Source: JBBDIX01 sp050486225
GTDB taxonomy: Bacteria > Actinomycetota > Nitriliruptoria > Nitriliruptorales > Nitriliruptoraceae
Length of the DNA stretch: 64,000 bases
Direction: 5' to 3'
Assembly (NCBI GenBank): GCA_050486225.1
Contig: JBJHCV010000003.1
Span: 62,001-126,000, forward strand
The first letter of the stretch is position 1, and each line of letters begins with the position of its first letter. The notes beneath the pieces are model-generated. The model made no database searches. It was not told the origin of the DNA and saw only the letters and a list, made by a program, of their open reading frames with translations. Below, in pieces: positions 16,423 through 25,180 of the stretch. The translations under genes were made by a program, and so were the position numbers.

Positions 16423-17618
16423 GGGGCGCGCGTCCGGCGTCCCGAGGTGTCGTCGAAGTCGGCGGTGACCACGAACGCGGCGCTGCCGCCCAGCATGGCG
16501 CCCATGACGAGGAAGATCGCGCTGATGCCCGCGGCACCCCCGATACCTCCCGCGAGTGCTGGCATGGCCGCCTGCGCGAGTCGGTTACCCGTCAACCGGA
16601 CCCCGAGCGCGGTCGCGCGCACGTCGGCCGGCGCGGTCCCGGCGACCCAGGAGGCCGACATGGGCTGCCCGAGGCCCAGGCCGAACCCGGCGAAGGCCAT
16701 GAGCACCATCAGCGTCGGCACGTGGGGGATCACGGGAAGGGCGAACATGGCGACGGCGGGAAGCAGCAGGCTGCCGATGAACACGTGCTTGCGTCCGAAC
16801 CGCCGGATCAGCACCACCATGGCGAGCCGCGACATCGTGGACGAGGCGGCGCGGATCGACAGCAGGATGCCGACGGTGGCGACGGGGATGCCGTTCGCCT
16901 CGCCGTAGACGGGCAGGTAGGCCACCAACAGGTCGATCACGGCGAGCACCGTCATGCCCGACAGCATCGCCTGGGGCATCGAACGGATGCGGATGATGCG
17001 TCCGATGGCGCTGAACAGCGCCATCGGTGCCGACGCCGCGTCGGGGTCACGGTCGAGGTTCGGTGCCGGCCAGTACCTCAGGGTCGCGGCGACCACCGTC
17101 ATCACGATCATCACCGCGCCGCTGACCAGGAACACGCGCTGCAGCGATCCGCCCGGCATCGAGGCGACCCAGCCTCCCAGCGCCGGTCCGATGACCTGCC
17201 CCAGCGATCCGGTCACCGCGAACATCCCGAACATCCCGTCACGAAGCTCGCCGCTCGACCCGTTGGCGACCAGCGACTGCAGGGCGACGAGTCCGACGAT
17301 CTGCCCGGCTCCCAGCAGCGCCTGCGCGGCGAACAGGACCCACAGGCTGTCGGCGGCGATCAGCCAGAACCCGACACCCGCCATCGTCACCGACCCACCG
17401 ACGAGGAAGGGGACCTCACCCACCCGGTCGATCCAGCGACCGATCGGGATCGCCAGCAGGAACGACACGAGTCCGAACGCCGCAGCGATGAGCCCGATCT
17501 GTCCGGTCGTCGCCTGCAGTTCGATGGCGCGGTAGGAGATCATGGGACGCACCGCGAACACGCCGGTGGTCATGAGCCCGGTCCACAGGCACACACGAAC
17601 GAACCAGCCAGCGGTCAC
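16419..17618 (-). CDS. MFS transporter, upstream copy of a tandem pair
   Basis: 399 residues from GTG 17618 (MTAGWFVRVCLW), chosen because the sister protein starts at the same residue and AAGGA lies 6 bases before it; the frame is open upstream. 12 predicted TM segments; PIGRWIDRVGEVPF is the loop-2 motif. Shares most residues with the downstream copy, including YLPVYGEANGIPVATVGILL and GFGLGLGQPMSASWVAG. The C-terminal tail differs (DTSGRRTRAP against EDAEA). A recent tandem duplication, possibly kept similar by gene conversion. Confidence 0.85.
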   Translation of the reverse strand: MTAGWFVRVCLWTGLMTTGVFAVRPMISYRAIELQATTGQIGLIAAAFGLVSFLLAIPIGRWIDRVGEVPFLVGGSVTMAGVGFWLIAADSLWVLFAAQALLGAGQIVGLVALQSLVANGSSGELRDGMFGMFAVTGSLGQVIGPALGGWVASMPGGSLQRVFLVSGAVMIVMTVVAATLRYWPAPNLDRDPDAASAPMALFSAIGRIIRIRSMPQAMLSGMTVLAVIDLLVAYLPVYGEANGIPVATVGILLSIRAASSTMSRLAMVVLIRRFGRKHVFIGSLLLPAVAMFALPVIPHVPTLMVLMAFAGFGLGLGQPMSASWVAGTAPADVRATALGVRLTGNRLAQAAMPALAGGIGGAAGISAIFLVMGAMLGGSAAFVVTADFDDTSGRRTRAP

Positions 17619-17685
17619 ACGGTGTCCTTGGTCCGAGGGCGGGCCGCCGAGCATGGCGCGCGGGGGCGACTCCGGCCGCCGCGCG

Positions 17686-17691
17686 AGGCTA
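17686..17691 (-). promoter_or_regulatory. Candidate -10 box (TAGCCT on minus) for the MFS pair
   Basis: Minus-strand TAGCCT 67 bases before the GTG of the upstream MFS gene. Confidence 0.4.
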
Positions 17692-17868
17692 CTTCGCAGG
17701 CGTGGCGTCCCGGGCATCGGCCGGCCGTGGTACCGGCAGGACGCATGACGTCGGGAGGCGCGCGTGGTTGCGGCGCCTGCATGCGTACGCGAGGCGCGTT
17801 GGCGAACGCACCGCGACGTGGCAGGGTTCGCTCACCAGCGACGACCCGACACCCGGCACGGAGCGATC

Positions 17869-18768
17869 ATGACCACCTCGACACCCCAGTGGAAGCTGCA
17901 CGACCAGTTCGTCGTCACCGAGTCGGTGGAGGGCTCCGACGTCCCGGTGACGTACCGACTTGCCCCGACCTTCGACGCGCTGTACGCGCCGATGGGCCTG
18001 CGGGTGCCGGACGCAGACGGTCCGGTCCCGGTGGTCGTGCTCGCGTACGGCAATGGTGGGGGAGGGCTCGACTGGGTCCAGGACGCGGTGCGCAACCGCG
18101 GGTGGGTGATGGAGCGCATCCTCGAGCGCGGGTGGGCGTGTGCGTGGATCGACGTGCGCACCGAGGTGGACCTCGGCTACGAACGTGGAGGGCCACTGAC
18201 CCGCGACTGGCGAAGTGGCGGTGAGCTGTTCAACCGCGGTGCGCTCGACCACGAGGACTGGATCGCCACCATCATGGCGCTGCGCGACCTTCCGGAGATC
18301 GACGAGGACCGGGTCGCCCTGGTCGGCATCAGCCACGGCGGGGAGATGATCCTCAAGCTCGCCGGCGAGTACGACGGGGTGGCGGTCGCGGTCGCGTCCG
18401 AGCCGGCGTCCCACGAGTTCCTCGCGATCCGACGTGACCGCAGCACCACCGTCGAACAGCTCGAGACCACCGACGTGGACAGCGTGCTCGCGCACGTGGA
18501 CCGGGACGTCGCCGCGGAACGCATCGCGCGGATCGACCTGCCGATCCTGGTGATGGGCCGCGACGACGACCCGTTGCAGGGCGTGTTCCGCGCGACCCAC
18601 CAGCTGCTCGACGAAGCCGGCCGCGACGTCGAGTGGACGACCTGGGACCATCCGCTGCACGGCTACGTCGCACCGTTGCGGGGCGACGACGGCGAGTACG
18701 AGGTCGACGACGTCCAGCGTGCCGCGATCGGCCAGATGCTCGACTACGTGGCCGACCGGCTCGGTTGA
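17869..18768 (+). CDS. Alpha/beta hydrolase (dienelactone hydrolase/prolyl-oligopeptidase-like)
   Basis: 299 residues from ATG 17869. Core alpha/beta-hydrolase features: oxyanion-side strand VPVVVLAYGNGGGG, nucleophile elbow VALVGISHGGEM (GxSxG, Ser at about 153), acid-site strand LPILVMGRDDDP, and a final His in WDHPLHGYVAP. All three triad positions appear present. Such proteins are esterases, peptidases or lactonases; no context defines the substrate. It starts about 250 bases from the divergent MFS gene and ends at a bidirectional terminator. Confidence 0.82.
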   Translation: MTTSTPQWKLHDQFVVTESVEGSDVPVTYRLAPTFDALYAPMGLRVPDADGPVPVVVLAYGNGGGGLDWVQDAVRNRGWVMERILERGWACAWIDVRTEVDLGYERGGPLTRDWRSGGELFNRGALDHEDWIATIMALRDLPEIDEDRVALVGISHGGEMILKLAGEYDGVAVAVASEPASHEFLAIRRDRSTTVEQLETTDVDSVLAHVDRDVAAERIARIDLPILVMGRDDDPLQGVFRATHQLLDEAGRDVEWTTWDHPLHGYVAPLRGDDGEYEVDDVQRAAIGQMLDYVADRLG

Positions 18769-18775
18769 GCAGCCC

Positions 18776-18809
18776 GACGTGTCACGGGCCCTGGGGCCCG
18801 TGACACGTC
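18776..18809. terminator. Bidirectional terminator between convergent genes
   Basis: Perfect inverted repeat of 16 bases (GACGTGTCACGGGCCC) separated by only TG, so a stem of 15 bp with a 4-base loop. It lies between two convergent stop codons and probably ends transcripts from both sides. Confidence 0.8.
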
Positions 18810-18812
18810 ACC

Positions 18813-20033
18813 TCACAGCGTGCCGGTGAACCGCACGACGTGGAGTCCGTGGTTCTTGTCGGTGACGTACGCGTTGCCCCGTGCGTCGACGAGCACGTCC
18901 TCGGACTGGGTGACCAGCGCCGACTCCGGCAGCAGCCCCCGACGTTCGGTGGGGTCGTCGGGCAGGAACGACCCGACCTCGCGCGGCAGGTACGGGTCGC
19001 GGATGTCGTACACCCGCAGGCCGCCGTTGAACCACGTCAGCCAGACGACGTCCTCGCTCTGGTCCAGGTTGGGATCGCCGTTCTGGCGGTGGTGCTGGTT
19101 GTGCGGACCGAATCGACCACCTCGGCGCTGGAAGTTCGGGTAGTCCGCGCCGGGGTGGGGCACCGGTGTCGGGAACATGGAGATCAGTCGCGGTTCGGAC
19201 TCGTCGGACAGGTCGACGATGCCCGCGAAGTTGTAGGGCTCCTCGGACAGTTCCCGGATGGCCTCGGTGTTGATGACCAGCAGGTCACGTCCCGGCAGCG
19301 GGTTCGCGGTGTGCTGGGCGATGGGGCTCGCGAACGCGAGGCCCGTGTCCAGGTGCGACACCAGCGTCGGGCACGTCACGTCGGAGATGTCGAGCACGAC
19401 GACGCCAGCGGCCCCGTACGGCAGGTACGCGCGGTCGCCGATCGGGTAGGCCGGCCCGTGCAGGGAGTAGCGGGTGGGCGCGCGGCCGCCGCCGGCGACG
19501 TACTGCTCGGGGAAGAACCAGCGGCCGACCTCACGCGGTGCGGTGCGGTCACTGATGTCGACGATCACGTAGATGTTGCCGTCGTAGCCGGGGACGCTCG
19601 CTGCGCAGTGGACGAGGTCGCCCCCCGACCAGTGGTTGCGGTGGGTGCCGGTCGCGCCCCAGCCGAAGGTGCTCAGCTCGCGAGGCCGGTCGGGTTCGCT
19701 CACGTCCCACAGGCGGATTCCCTCGTGCTGGCAGCGCGTCGGGTCGCCGCCCCACTTGACGGGCCGGACCTCGAAGGACTGGACGAGCACCCCGTCGGCG
19801 ACCTGGACCTGCCAGGTGGCGACGTTCGGGTCGTCGGGGCCGGGGATCTCCCCGACCACCCGGGGTGACGTCGGGTCGGTCACGTCGACGACGTGGATCC
19901 CGGGCTCCCAGAACTTCGTGATGTACAGCAGCCACCGGTCGTCGACCACCTGCAGCGCGAGCTTGAATCCCGGCTGTCCGTCGAGGTCGGTGTAGCCGAC
20001 GAGTTCCATGTCGTGGGCGGTGTGTCCGTGCAT
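18813..20033 (-). CDS. LVIVD-repeat beta-propeller protein
   Basis: 406 residues from ATG 20033 (GGGAG about 8 bases upstream); a GTG 12 codons further up is an alternative. The protein is a series of propeller-like blades each carrying a short hydrophobic strand plus Asp and Pro: IHVVDVTDPTSPRVVGEI, IRLWDVSEPDRPREL, IYVIVDISDRTAPREVGRW, VVVLDISDVTCPTLVSHL, GLRVYDIRDPYLPREVG. No signal peptide is evident, so it may be cytosolic. The family is poorly characterised; related proteins bind ligands or partners through the propeller face. Distinct His/Asn-rich stretch FGPHNQHHRQNGDPN may bind metal (inference). Confidence 0.8.
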   Translation of the reverse strand: MHGHTAHDMELVGYTDLDGQPGFKLALQVVDDRWLLYITKFWEPGIHVVDVTDPTSPRVVGEIPGPDDPNVATWQVQVADGVLVQSFEVRPVKWGGDPTRCQHEGIRLWDVSEPDRPRELSTFGWGATGTHRNHWSGGDLVHCAASVPGYDGNIYVIVDISDRTAPREVGRWFFPEQYVAGGGRAPTRYSLHGPAYPIGDRAYLPYGAAGVVVLDISDVTCPTLVSHLDTGLAFASPIAQHTANPLPGRDLLVINTEAIRELSEEPYNFAGIVDLSDESEPRLISMFPTPVPHPGADYPNFQRRGGRFGPHNQHHRQNGDPNLDQSEDVVWLTWFNGGLRVYDIRDPYLPREVGSFLPDDPTERRGLLPESALVTQSEDVLVDARGNAYVTDKNHGLHVVRFTGTL

Positions 20034-20086
20034 CGGTGTGCTCCCGGTCGTCTCCCGCCACGGTGTCACCGCGGCGCCCAGCCCGG

Positions 20087-20092
20087 AGCGTA
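20087..20092 (-). promoter_or_regulatory. Candidate -10 box (TACGCT on minus)
   Basis: Minus-strand TACGCT 53 bases before the start of the LVIVD protein gene. The same hexamer precedes the inositol-phosphatase gene next door. Confidence 0.35.
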
Positions 20093-20136
20093 GGCGGCCC
20101 CGCCGTCGCGCCACGGGTCGTCGTCGCGCGTGGAGG

Positions 20137-20952
20137 TCACTGCTCGGCGAGCAGCGCCTCGCACAGGCGGGTCGCGTACCGAGCGTCGGCGGCGGCCGCG
20201 GTGACCGCGGACGTGGATCGGTGGTCGACCCCGGGCTGCAGGGGCAGCATCGGCTCACCTCGCACCGTGGCCACCCCGCCGCCGGCCTCCTCCACGAGCA
20301 GTCCGCCCGCGGCGATGTCCCACACGTGGGGGATGACCGCGACCGACGCGATCGCGCCGCCGTCCGCGACGAGCGCGAGGTCCAGCGCGGTCGACCCCAT
20401 GACCCGGACGTTGAGGCGGACCCCGGCGTCGCGTGCGCGCCGGGCCGTCGCGGTGGACAGCATGACGGCGAGGTGGCGGTTGCGGGGCGATCCCCACTCG
20501 ACCGTGGGACGTACGTGGACGGGCTCGCCGTTGCGCGTCGTCCCGTGACCGCGGCGGGCCACGTACCGACGCTGCAGCGCGGGAGCGTCCACGACGGCAA
20601 GCACCACCGTGCCGCGCAGGGTGAGCGCCGCGGACACGCACCAGTAGGGCACCCCGGTCGTGTAGTTGGACGTGCCGTCGATCGGGTCGATGACCCAGGT
20701 CCACTCGGTGTCGGGGACGCGCGTCTCGCCCTCCTCGCTGACGACGCCGTGGCCGGGAAGCAGGTCCGCGATCCCGGCTCGCAGGCGCTCGTCGACCTCG
20801 CGATCGACCGCCGTCACCGGGGTCCCGTCGGCCTTCGCGTCGACGGCCTCGCGACCGCTGCGGGCGACGAGTTCGGGATCCATGGCGTCGAGCAGGTCGG
20901 TGAGCGTGCGCTGGGCGCGTTCGACCTCGCGCTGCTCGGCACGGTCGGTCAT
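20137..20952 (-). CDS. Inositol monophosphatase family protein
   Basis: 271 residues from ATG 20952. Mg2+-dependent phosphatase fold: GVVSEEGE (metal Glu pair), WVIDPIDGTSNY (the DPxDGTxN metal/phosphate motif, with Tyr in place of the usual Phe), and the distal WDIAAG (WD motif). Family members act on inositol-1-phosphate, fructose-1,6-bisphosphate, histidinol phosphate or PAP; sequence alone does not choose among them. Two possible inputs nearby are none, so function stays at family level. Same strand as the LVIVD gene, 103 bases upstream of it. Confidence 0.9.
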   Translation of the reverse strand: MTDRAEQREVERAQRTLTDLLDAMDPELVARSGREAVDAKADGTPVTAVDREVDERLRAGIADLLPGHGVVSEEGETRVPDTEWTWVIDPIDGTSNYTTGVPYWCVSAALTLRGTVVLAVVDAPALQRRYVARRGHGTTRNGEPVHVRPTVEWGSPRNRHLAVMLSTATARRARDAGVRLNVRVMGSTALDLALVADGGAIASVAVIPHVWDIAAGGLLVEEAGGGVATVRGEPMLPLQPGVDHRSTSAVTAAAADARYATRLCEALLAEQ

Positions 20953-21003
20953 CGTCCCCACTCCCGGAGTCGGCCCTCTGATCTGGCTCGACGACTCGCC
21001 ACC

Positions 21004-21009
21004 AGCGTA
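21004..21009 (-). promoter_or_regulatory. Candidate -10 box (TACGCT on minus)
   Basis: Minus-strand TACGCT 51 bases before the inositol-phosphatase start; divergent from the TetR gene's candidate promoter about 80 bases away. Confidence 0.35.
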
Positions 21010-21088
21010 GGGGCCTGTCCGGCCCTCACGCCGCGGGCGCACGACCGTCTGGTCCAGGGTCGGCACCCTCGACGGGGCTGGGGCCGAT

Positions 21089-21094
21089 TAGCCT
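21089..21094 (+). promoter_or_regulatory. Candidate -10 box (TAGCCT) for the TetR gene
   Basis: TAGCCT about 70 bases before the GTG start. Confidence 0.35.
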
Positions 21095-21163
21095 CGGCGG
21101 GGCTGTGCCCGGGGAGGCCCGTGTGCGTGGCGGGCTCGGCGGCACAGCGGTGACAGGAGCGGT

Positions 21164-21790
21164 GTGGTGGCCACGAACAAGCGCGTGCGCATGACGGCAC
21201 AGGAGCGCAGGGAGCAGCTCGTCGGTGTCGCGTGCTCGCTGTTCGCCGAGAAGGGCTTCGAGGCGACGTCCATCGAGGAGATCGCCGAACGGGCCGGAGT
21301 CTCCAAGCCGATCATCTACCAGCACTTCGGGGGCAAGGAGGGGGTGTACGCCGTCGTCGTGGACCGCGAGGTGCGGCACCTGATCGACTCCATCACTCGC
21401 GCCTTCGACGAGCGCCACCCTCGGCGCATCGCGGAGCGGGCCGCCGACGCGTTCCTCGAGTACATCGAGGAACGCGAGGAGGGTTTCCGGGTGCTGGTCC
21501 GGGACGCCCCCATCGGGATGACGGGTGGGTCGTTCGCCTCGGTCATCGCCGACGTCGCGACGAGGGCAGAACGCCTGCTCGTCGACGAGTTCGCCGACCG
21601 CGGCTTCGACGAACAGACCGCGCCGATGTACGGACTGATGCTGGTGGGTGCCGTCGCCCTGATCGGGGAGTGGTGGCTCGACCACCGGACCCTGCCTCGT
21701 GAGGTCGTCGCCTCGCACGTCGTGAACCTGCTCTGGAACGGGCTGCGGGGGCTCCGGCCCGTCGTCACGATCACCGACGCCCGACAGTAG
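21164..21790 (+). CDS. TetR/AcrR-family transcriptional regulator
   Basis: 208 residues from GTG 21164; GTG 21167 or ATG 21191 (MTAQERREQL) would also fit the AGGAG at 21155-21159. N-terminal HTH: RREQLVGVACSLFAEKGFEATSIEEIAERAGVSKPIIYQHFGGKE is the standard TetR signature (only its parts FAEKGFEATSIEEIAE and GVSKPIIYQHF needed here). The C-terminal ligand domain is about 60-208. It is divergent from the inositol-phosphatase gene and its stop is 37 bases from hom. It may regulate itself and a neighbour; no palindromic operator was clear. Confidence 0.92.
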   Translation: MVATNKRVRMTAQERREQLVGVACSLFAEKGFEATSIEEIAERAGVSKPIIYQHFGGKEGVYAVVVDREVRHLIDSITRAFDERHPRRIAERAADAFLEYIEEREEGFRVLVRDAPIGMTGGSFASVIADVATRAERLLVDEFADRGFDEQTAPMYGLMLVGAVALIGEWWLDHRTLPREVVASHVVNLLWNGLRGLRPVVTITDARQ

Positions 21791-21793
21791 GCT
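21788..21793 (+). promoter_or_regulatory. Candidate -10 box (TAGGCT) on the TetR stop codon, for hom-thrC-thrB
   Basis: TAGGCT whose TAG is the stop codon of the TetR gene; hom starts 34 bases after the box. Confidence 0.45.
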
Positions 21794-21827
21794 GCGGCCG
21801 ACCCCGGCGACCAAGGCGGACGACTCC

Positions 21828-23123
21828 GTGGACCGTGTGATCCGAATCGGCATGCTCGGGTGTGGGACCGTCGGCGGTGGGGTGGTCGAACTCCTCCACC
21901 GCGAATACGACGACATCACGGCGCGCACCGGCGCTCGCCTCGAGATCGTCCGGGTGGCCGTGCGCGACACCGCCCGTGACCGCGGCGTGGACCTCCCCGC
22001 AAGTGTGTTCACCGACGACCCGTCTGCGGTCGTCGAGGCGGACGACGTCGACGTGGTCGTCGAGGTGATGGGTGGCCTCGAACCGGCCGGAACCCTCATC
22101 CGTCGCGCGCTCGAACTCGGCAAGCCGGTGGTCACCGCGAACAAGGAACTCGTCGCCAGTCAGGGCCCCGAGCTGTACGCGGCGGCGCGCGAGGCCGGGG
22201 TCGACCTCGCCTACGAGGCGGCCGTGGCGGGCGCGGTCCCCATCATCCGGCCGCTCAAGGAGTCGCTCGCGGGCGACCGGGTCCACCGGGTGGTGGGCAT
22301 CCTCAACGGCACCACGAACTACATCCTCACGCGCATGGGCGAGGACGGGCAGGACTACGCCGACGCACTCGCCGACGCCCAGCGGCTCGGGTACGCGGAG
22401 GCCGACCCGACGGCCGACGTCGGAGGCCACGACGCCGCGTCCAAGCTGGCGATCATCGCGTCGCTCGCGTTCGACTCGGTCGTGCACGGCGACGACGTGT
22501 TCCGCGAGGGCATCGATCGCGTCAGTGCGACCGACATCAAGGTCGCCCACGGACTGGGGTACGTGGTTCGGCTCGTCGGGATCGCGAGTGAGTCCGACGA
22601 CCGCATCGAGGTGCGCGTCCACCCGGTGCTGCTGCCCGTCACCCACCCGCTGGCCAGCGTGCGTGACGCGTTCAACGCCGTGTACGTCGAGGCGGCCGGT
22701 GCCGGGGAACTGATGTTCTACGGGCGTGGCGCGGGTGCGCTTCCCACGGGAAGCGCTGTGCTCGGTGACGTCGTCGACGTGAGCCGCAACCTGCTGCAGA
22801 CAGCCCGAGGGGCCGCCGAGACCCAGCACCGGTCGAAGACGATTCGTCCCATCGCCGAGCTCGAGACCCAGTACTACGTGCTCCTCGACGTCGAGGACCG
22901 GGCCGGGGTGCTCGCCGAGGTCGCGCAGATCTTCGGGGAACACGACGTCTCGATCGCCCAGGTGTGGCAGGAGGGGAGTGACGACTCTGCCCAGCTGGTG
23001 CTCATCACCCACCGTGCGCTCGAGCGCAACCTGCGCGCGACCGTCGAGGCGCTCGCGAACACGACCTCGGTTCGAAGCGTCGCCGGGGTGATCCGGGTCG
23101 AGTCCGAAGGGTTCGGGACGTGA
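21828..23123 (+). CDS. hom: Homoserine dehydrogenase
   Basis: 431 residues from GTG 21828. Reduces aspartate semialdehyde to homoserine with NAD(P)H. N-terminal nucleotide motif GCGTVG (11-16), then VTANKELVA with the usual Lys, the catalytic region NGTTNYIL...ADPTADVGGHDAASKLAI (cited as NGTTNYIL and ADVGGHDAASKLAI), and a C-terminal ACT domain at about 350-425 (YYVLLDVEDRAGVLAEVAQ) for threonine feedback. First gene of the threonine operon; its stop overlaps the thrC start by 4 bases. Confidence 0.97.
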   Translation: MDRVIRIGMLGCGTVGGGVVELLHREYDDITARTGARLEIVRVAVRDTARDRGVDLPASVFTDDPSAVVEADDVDVVVEVMGGLEPAGTLIRRALELGKPVVTANKELVASQGPELYAAAREAGVDLAYEAAVAGAVPIIRPLKESLAGDRVHRVVGILNGTTNYILTRMGEDGQDYADALADAQRLGYAEADPTADVGGHDAASKLAIIASLAFDSVVHGDDVFREGIDRVSATDIKVAHGLGYVVRLVGIASESDDRIEVRVHPVLLPVTHPLASVRDAFNAVYVEAAGAGELMFYGRGAGALPTGSAVLGDVVDVSRNLLQTARGAAETQHRSKTIRPIAELETQYYVLLDVEDRAGVLAEVAQIFGEHDVSIAQVWQEGSDDSAQLVLITHRALERNLRATVEALANTTSVRSVAGVIRVESEGFGT

Positions 23124-24220
23124 CCGGCGCCGCGACGTCACCGACGGGTTCCGGCGTGTCCGGTGGGGCACACGTGTGGCGGGGGATCATCGAGGAGTAC
23201 CGGTCGCGCATGCCGGTCGACGACAACACACCGGTGGTCACCCTGCGTGAGGGTGGGACCCCCCTGATCGAGTCCGAGGTGCTGTCCGAGCGCACGGGCT
23301 GCGAGGTGCACCTCAAGTTCGACGGCTGCAACCCGACCGGTTCGTTCAAGGACCGCGGGATGACGATGGCGATCACCAAGGCCGTCGAGGCCGGGGCCGA
23401 GGCCGTCATCTGCGCCTCCACCGGCAACACGTCGGCGTCCGCAGCGGCGTACGCCGCGAAGGCCGGCCTGACCTGCGGCGTGATCGTCCCGAAGGGCAAG
23501 ATCGCCATGGGCAAGCTCGCCCAGGCGCTGGTGCACGGTGCCCGGGTCCTGCAGATCGACGGCAACTTCGACGATGCCCTGACCATCTGCCGGCGGCTCG
23601 CAGAGGACTACCCGGTCGAACTCGTCAACTCCGTGAACCCCTACCGGATCGACGGTCAACGCACGGGCGCGTGGGAGGTCGTCGACCAGCTCGGGCGTGC
23701 GCCGGACGTCCACGTCATGCCGGTCGGAAACGCCGGCAACATCACGGCCTACTGGCGTGGCTACCGCGAGTACCTCGCCGACGGGATGAGCGACTCCCTG
23801 CCGGTCATGCGCGGATTCCAGGCCGCGGGCGCCGCACCCATCGTGCAGGGTCACCCGATCGAGAAGCCGCAGACCATCGCCACGGCGATCCGTATCGGCA
23901 ACCCTGCGTCGTGGGACCAGGCGGTGGCCGCCGCCGACGAGTCGAACGGCTCGATCGACGCCGTCACCGACCGGGAGATCATGGCGGCGTTCCGACTCAT
24001 CGCCGCCCACGGCGTGTTCGCGGAACTGGCGTCGGCAGCATCGGTGGCCGGACTGCTGAAGCTGCACGAGCAGGGGCGACTCGAACGAGGCAGCCTGGTC
24101 GTGTGCGTGCTCACGGGCCACGGTCTCAAGGATCCCGAGTGGGCGATCTCCGGCGCTGCCCAACCGGTCACGGTCCCTGCCGAGGTCGCCGCGGCCGCGG
24201 CGGCGCTGGACCTCGCATGA
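23120..24220 (+). CDS. thrC: Threonine synthase
   Basis: 366 residues from GTG 23120, which overlaps the hom stop (GTGA). PLP enzyme converting O-phosphohomoserine to threonine. PLP Lys77 is in TGSFKDRG; the phosphate-binding loop and substrate region are in CASTGNTSASAAAYAAKAG (fold II), and VMPVGNAGNITAYW binds the cofactor's phosphate. An internal GTG at 23156 could be used instead, removing 12 poorly conserved residues. It overlaps thrB by ATGA. Confidence 0.96.
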   Translation: MTGAATSPTGSGVSGGAHVWRGIIEEYRSRMPVDDNTPVVTLREGGTPLIESEVLSERTGCEVHLKFDGCNPTGSFKDRGMTMAITKAVEAGAEAVICASTGNTSASAAAYAAKAGLTCGVIVPKGKIAMGKLAQALVHGARVLQIDGNFDDALTICRRLAEDYPVELVNSVNPYRIDGQRTGAWEVVDQLGRAPDVHVMPVGNAGNITAYWRGYREYLADGMSDSLPVMRGFQAAGAAPIVQGHPIEKPQTIATAIRIGNPASWDQAVAAADESNGSIDAVTDREIMAAFRLIAAHGVFAELASAASVAGLLKLHEQGRLERGSLVVCVLTGHGLKDPEWAISGAAQPVTVPAEVAAAAAALDLA

Positions 24221-25179
24221 CGGAGGCGACGGCGACGTACACCGTCCGCGTGCCCGCTACGTCGGCCAACCTCGGACCCGGGTTCGACGCGTTCGGGGTC
24301 GCGCTCGACCGGCACCTGGTCGTGGGGTCCCGACCTCGACACGACGGGGACCTGCGGGTGACGACCCACGGCGAGGGTTCGGGCGAGCTCGCGACGGGGG
24401 ACGACAACCTCGTGTGGCGGTCGTTCGTGGCCTTCTGCGACCAGCACGGTGTGTCGGTGCCAGACGTCAGCCTGCGCGCGAGCAACACCATCCCCGGTGA
24501 GCGGGGCCTCGGGTCGTCGTCGTCCGCGATCGTCGCGGGCATCGTGCTCGCGCGCGCCGTGACCGGGATCCGGGTGGGCGACGACGCCCTCGTGGAACTC
24601 GCGAACCAGCTCGAGGGACACCCGGACAACGTCGCTCCCGCGATCCTGGGGGGACTGGTCGCCTGCACCACCGACGACCACGGGCGACTCGTGATCCGCC
24701 GCGTCAACCCGGCGTCGCGCCTGCGTCCGGTGGCCTTCGTACCGGATCATCGGCAGAGCACCCAACGTGCCCGTGCGCACCTGCCGGAGTGGGTCACTCG
24801 TGACGACCTGGTCGCGCAGGCGTCTCGGGCGGGGATCGTGCTCGGCGCGCTGGCCGGTCTGTGGCCGTCCGAACCCGACGCTGCGACCGATCGGCTCCAC
24901 GAACCCGCGCGCGCCGAGGCGATGCCCGCGGCGACCGAACTGCTCGCCGTGCTGCGTGGCGCGGGGGTGCACGCCTGGCTGTCGGGGGCCGGACCCTCCA
25001 TCGTCGCACTCGTGGACGACGAGTCGTCGATCGACGGAGCGAGGGAATCGGCCACGCGACTCGGCTACGCGGTCGAGTCGGTGAGGTTCGACCTGTCGGG
25101 TGCCGTCGTGTGCCCCGCGGGGGGCTGCGCGTTCGCCGGTGGTGGAGAATGTGTGCAGTGCCCGCGTGGCGCAGTATGA
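24217..25179 (+). CDS. thrB: Homoserine kinase with a four-cysteine C-terminal tail
   Basis: 320 residues, GHMP kinase family: ATSANLGPGFDAFGVALD at the N-terminus, ATP loop PGERGLGSSSSAIVAG (about 92-107), and the C-terminal GAGPSIVAL motif. It phosphorylates homoserine for ThrC. Unusual: the last 22 residues hold Cys 299, 304, 312 and 315 in Gly-rich sequence (CPAGGCA and CVQCPRGAV), spacing C-x4-C-x7-C-x2-C, which ordinary homoserine kinases lack as far as I know; a metal site or redox switch is possible. A -10-like TATGAT sits on its stop codon. Confidence 0.95.
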   Translation: MTEATATYTVRVPATSANLGPGFDAFGVALDRHLVVGSRPRHDGDLRVTTHGEGSGELATGDDNLVWRSFVAFCDQHGVSVPDVSLRASNTIPGERGLGSSSSAIVAGIVLARAVTGIRVGDDALVELANQLEGHPDNVAPAILGGLVACTTDDHGRLVIRRVNPASRLRPVAFVPDHRQSTQRARAHLPEWVTRDDLVAQASRAGIVLGALAGLWPSEPDAATDRLHEPARAEAMPAATELLAVLRGAGVHAWLSGAGPSIVALVDDESSIDGARESATRLGYAVESVRFDLSGAVVCPAGGCAFAGGGECVQCPRGAV

Positions 25180-25180
25180 T
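25175..25180 (+). promoter_or_regulatory. -10 box (TATGAT) on the thrB stop, for transaldolase-rho
   Basis: TATGAT differs from the TATAAT consensus by one base, the best -10 in the window. It overlaps the thrB stop TGA (25177-25179). The -35 region (TGTGCA, 17-base spacer) is poor. A transcript from here has a leader of about 400 bases before the transaldolase gene. Confidence 0.5.
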
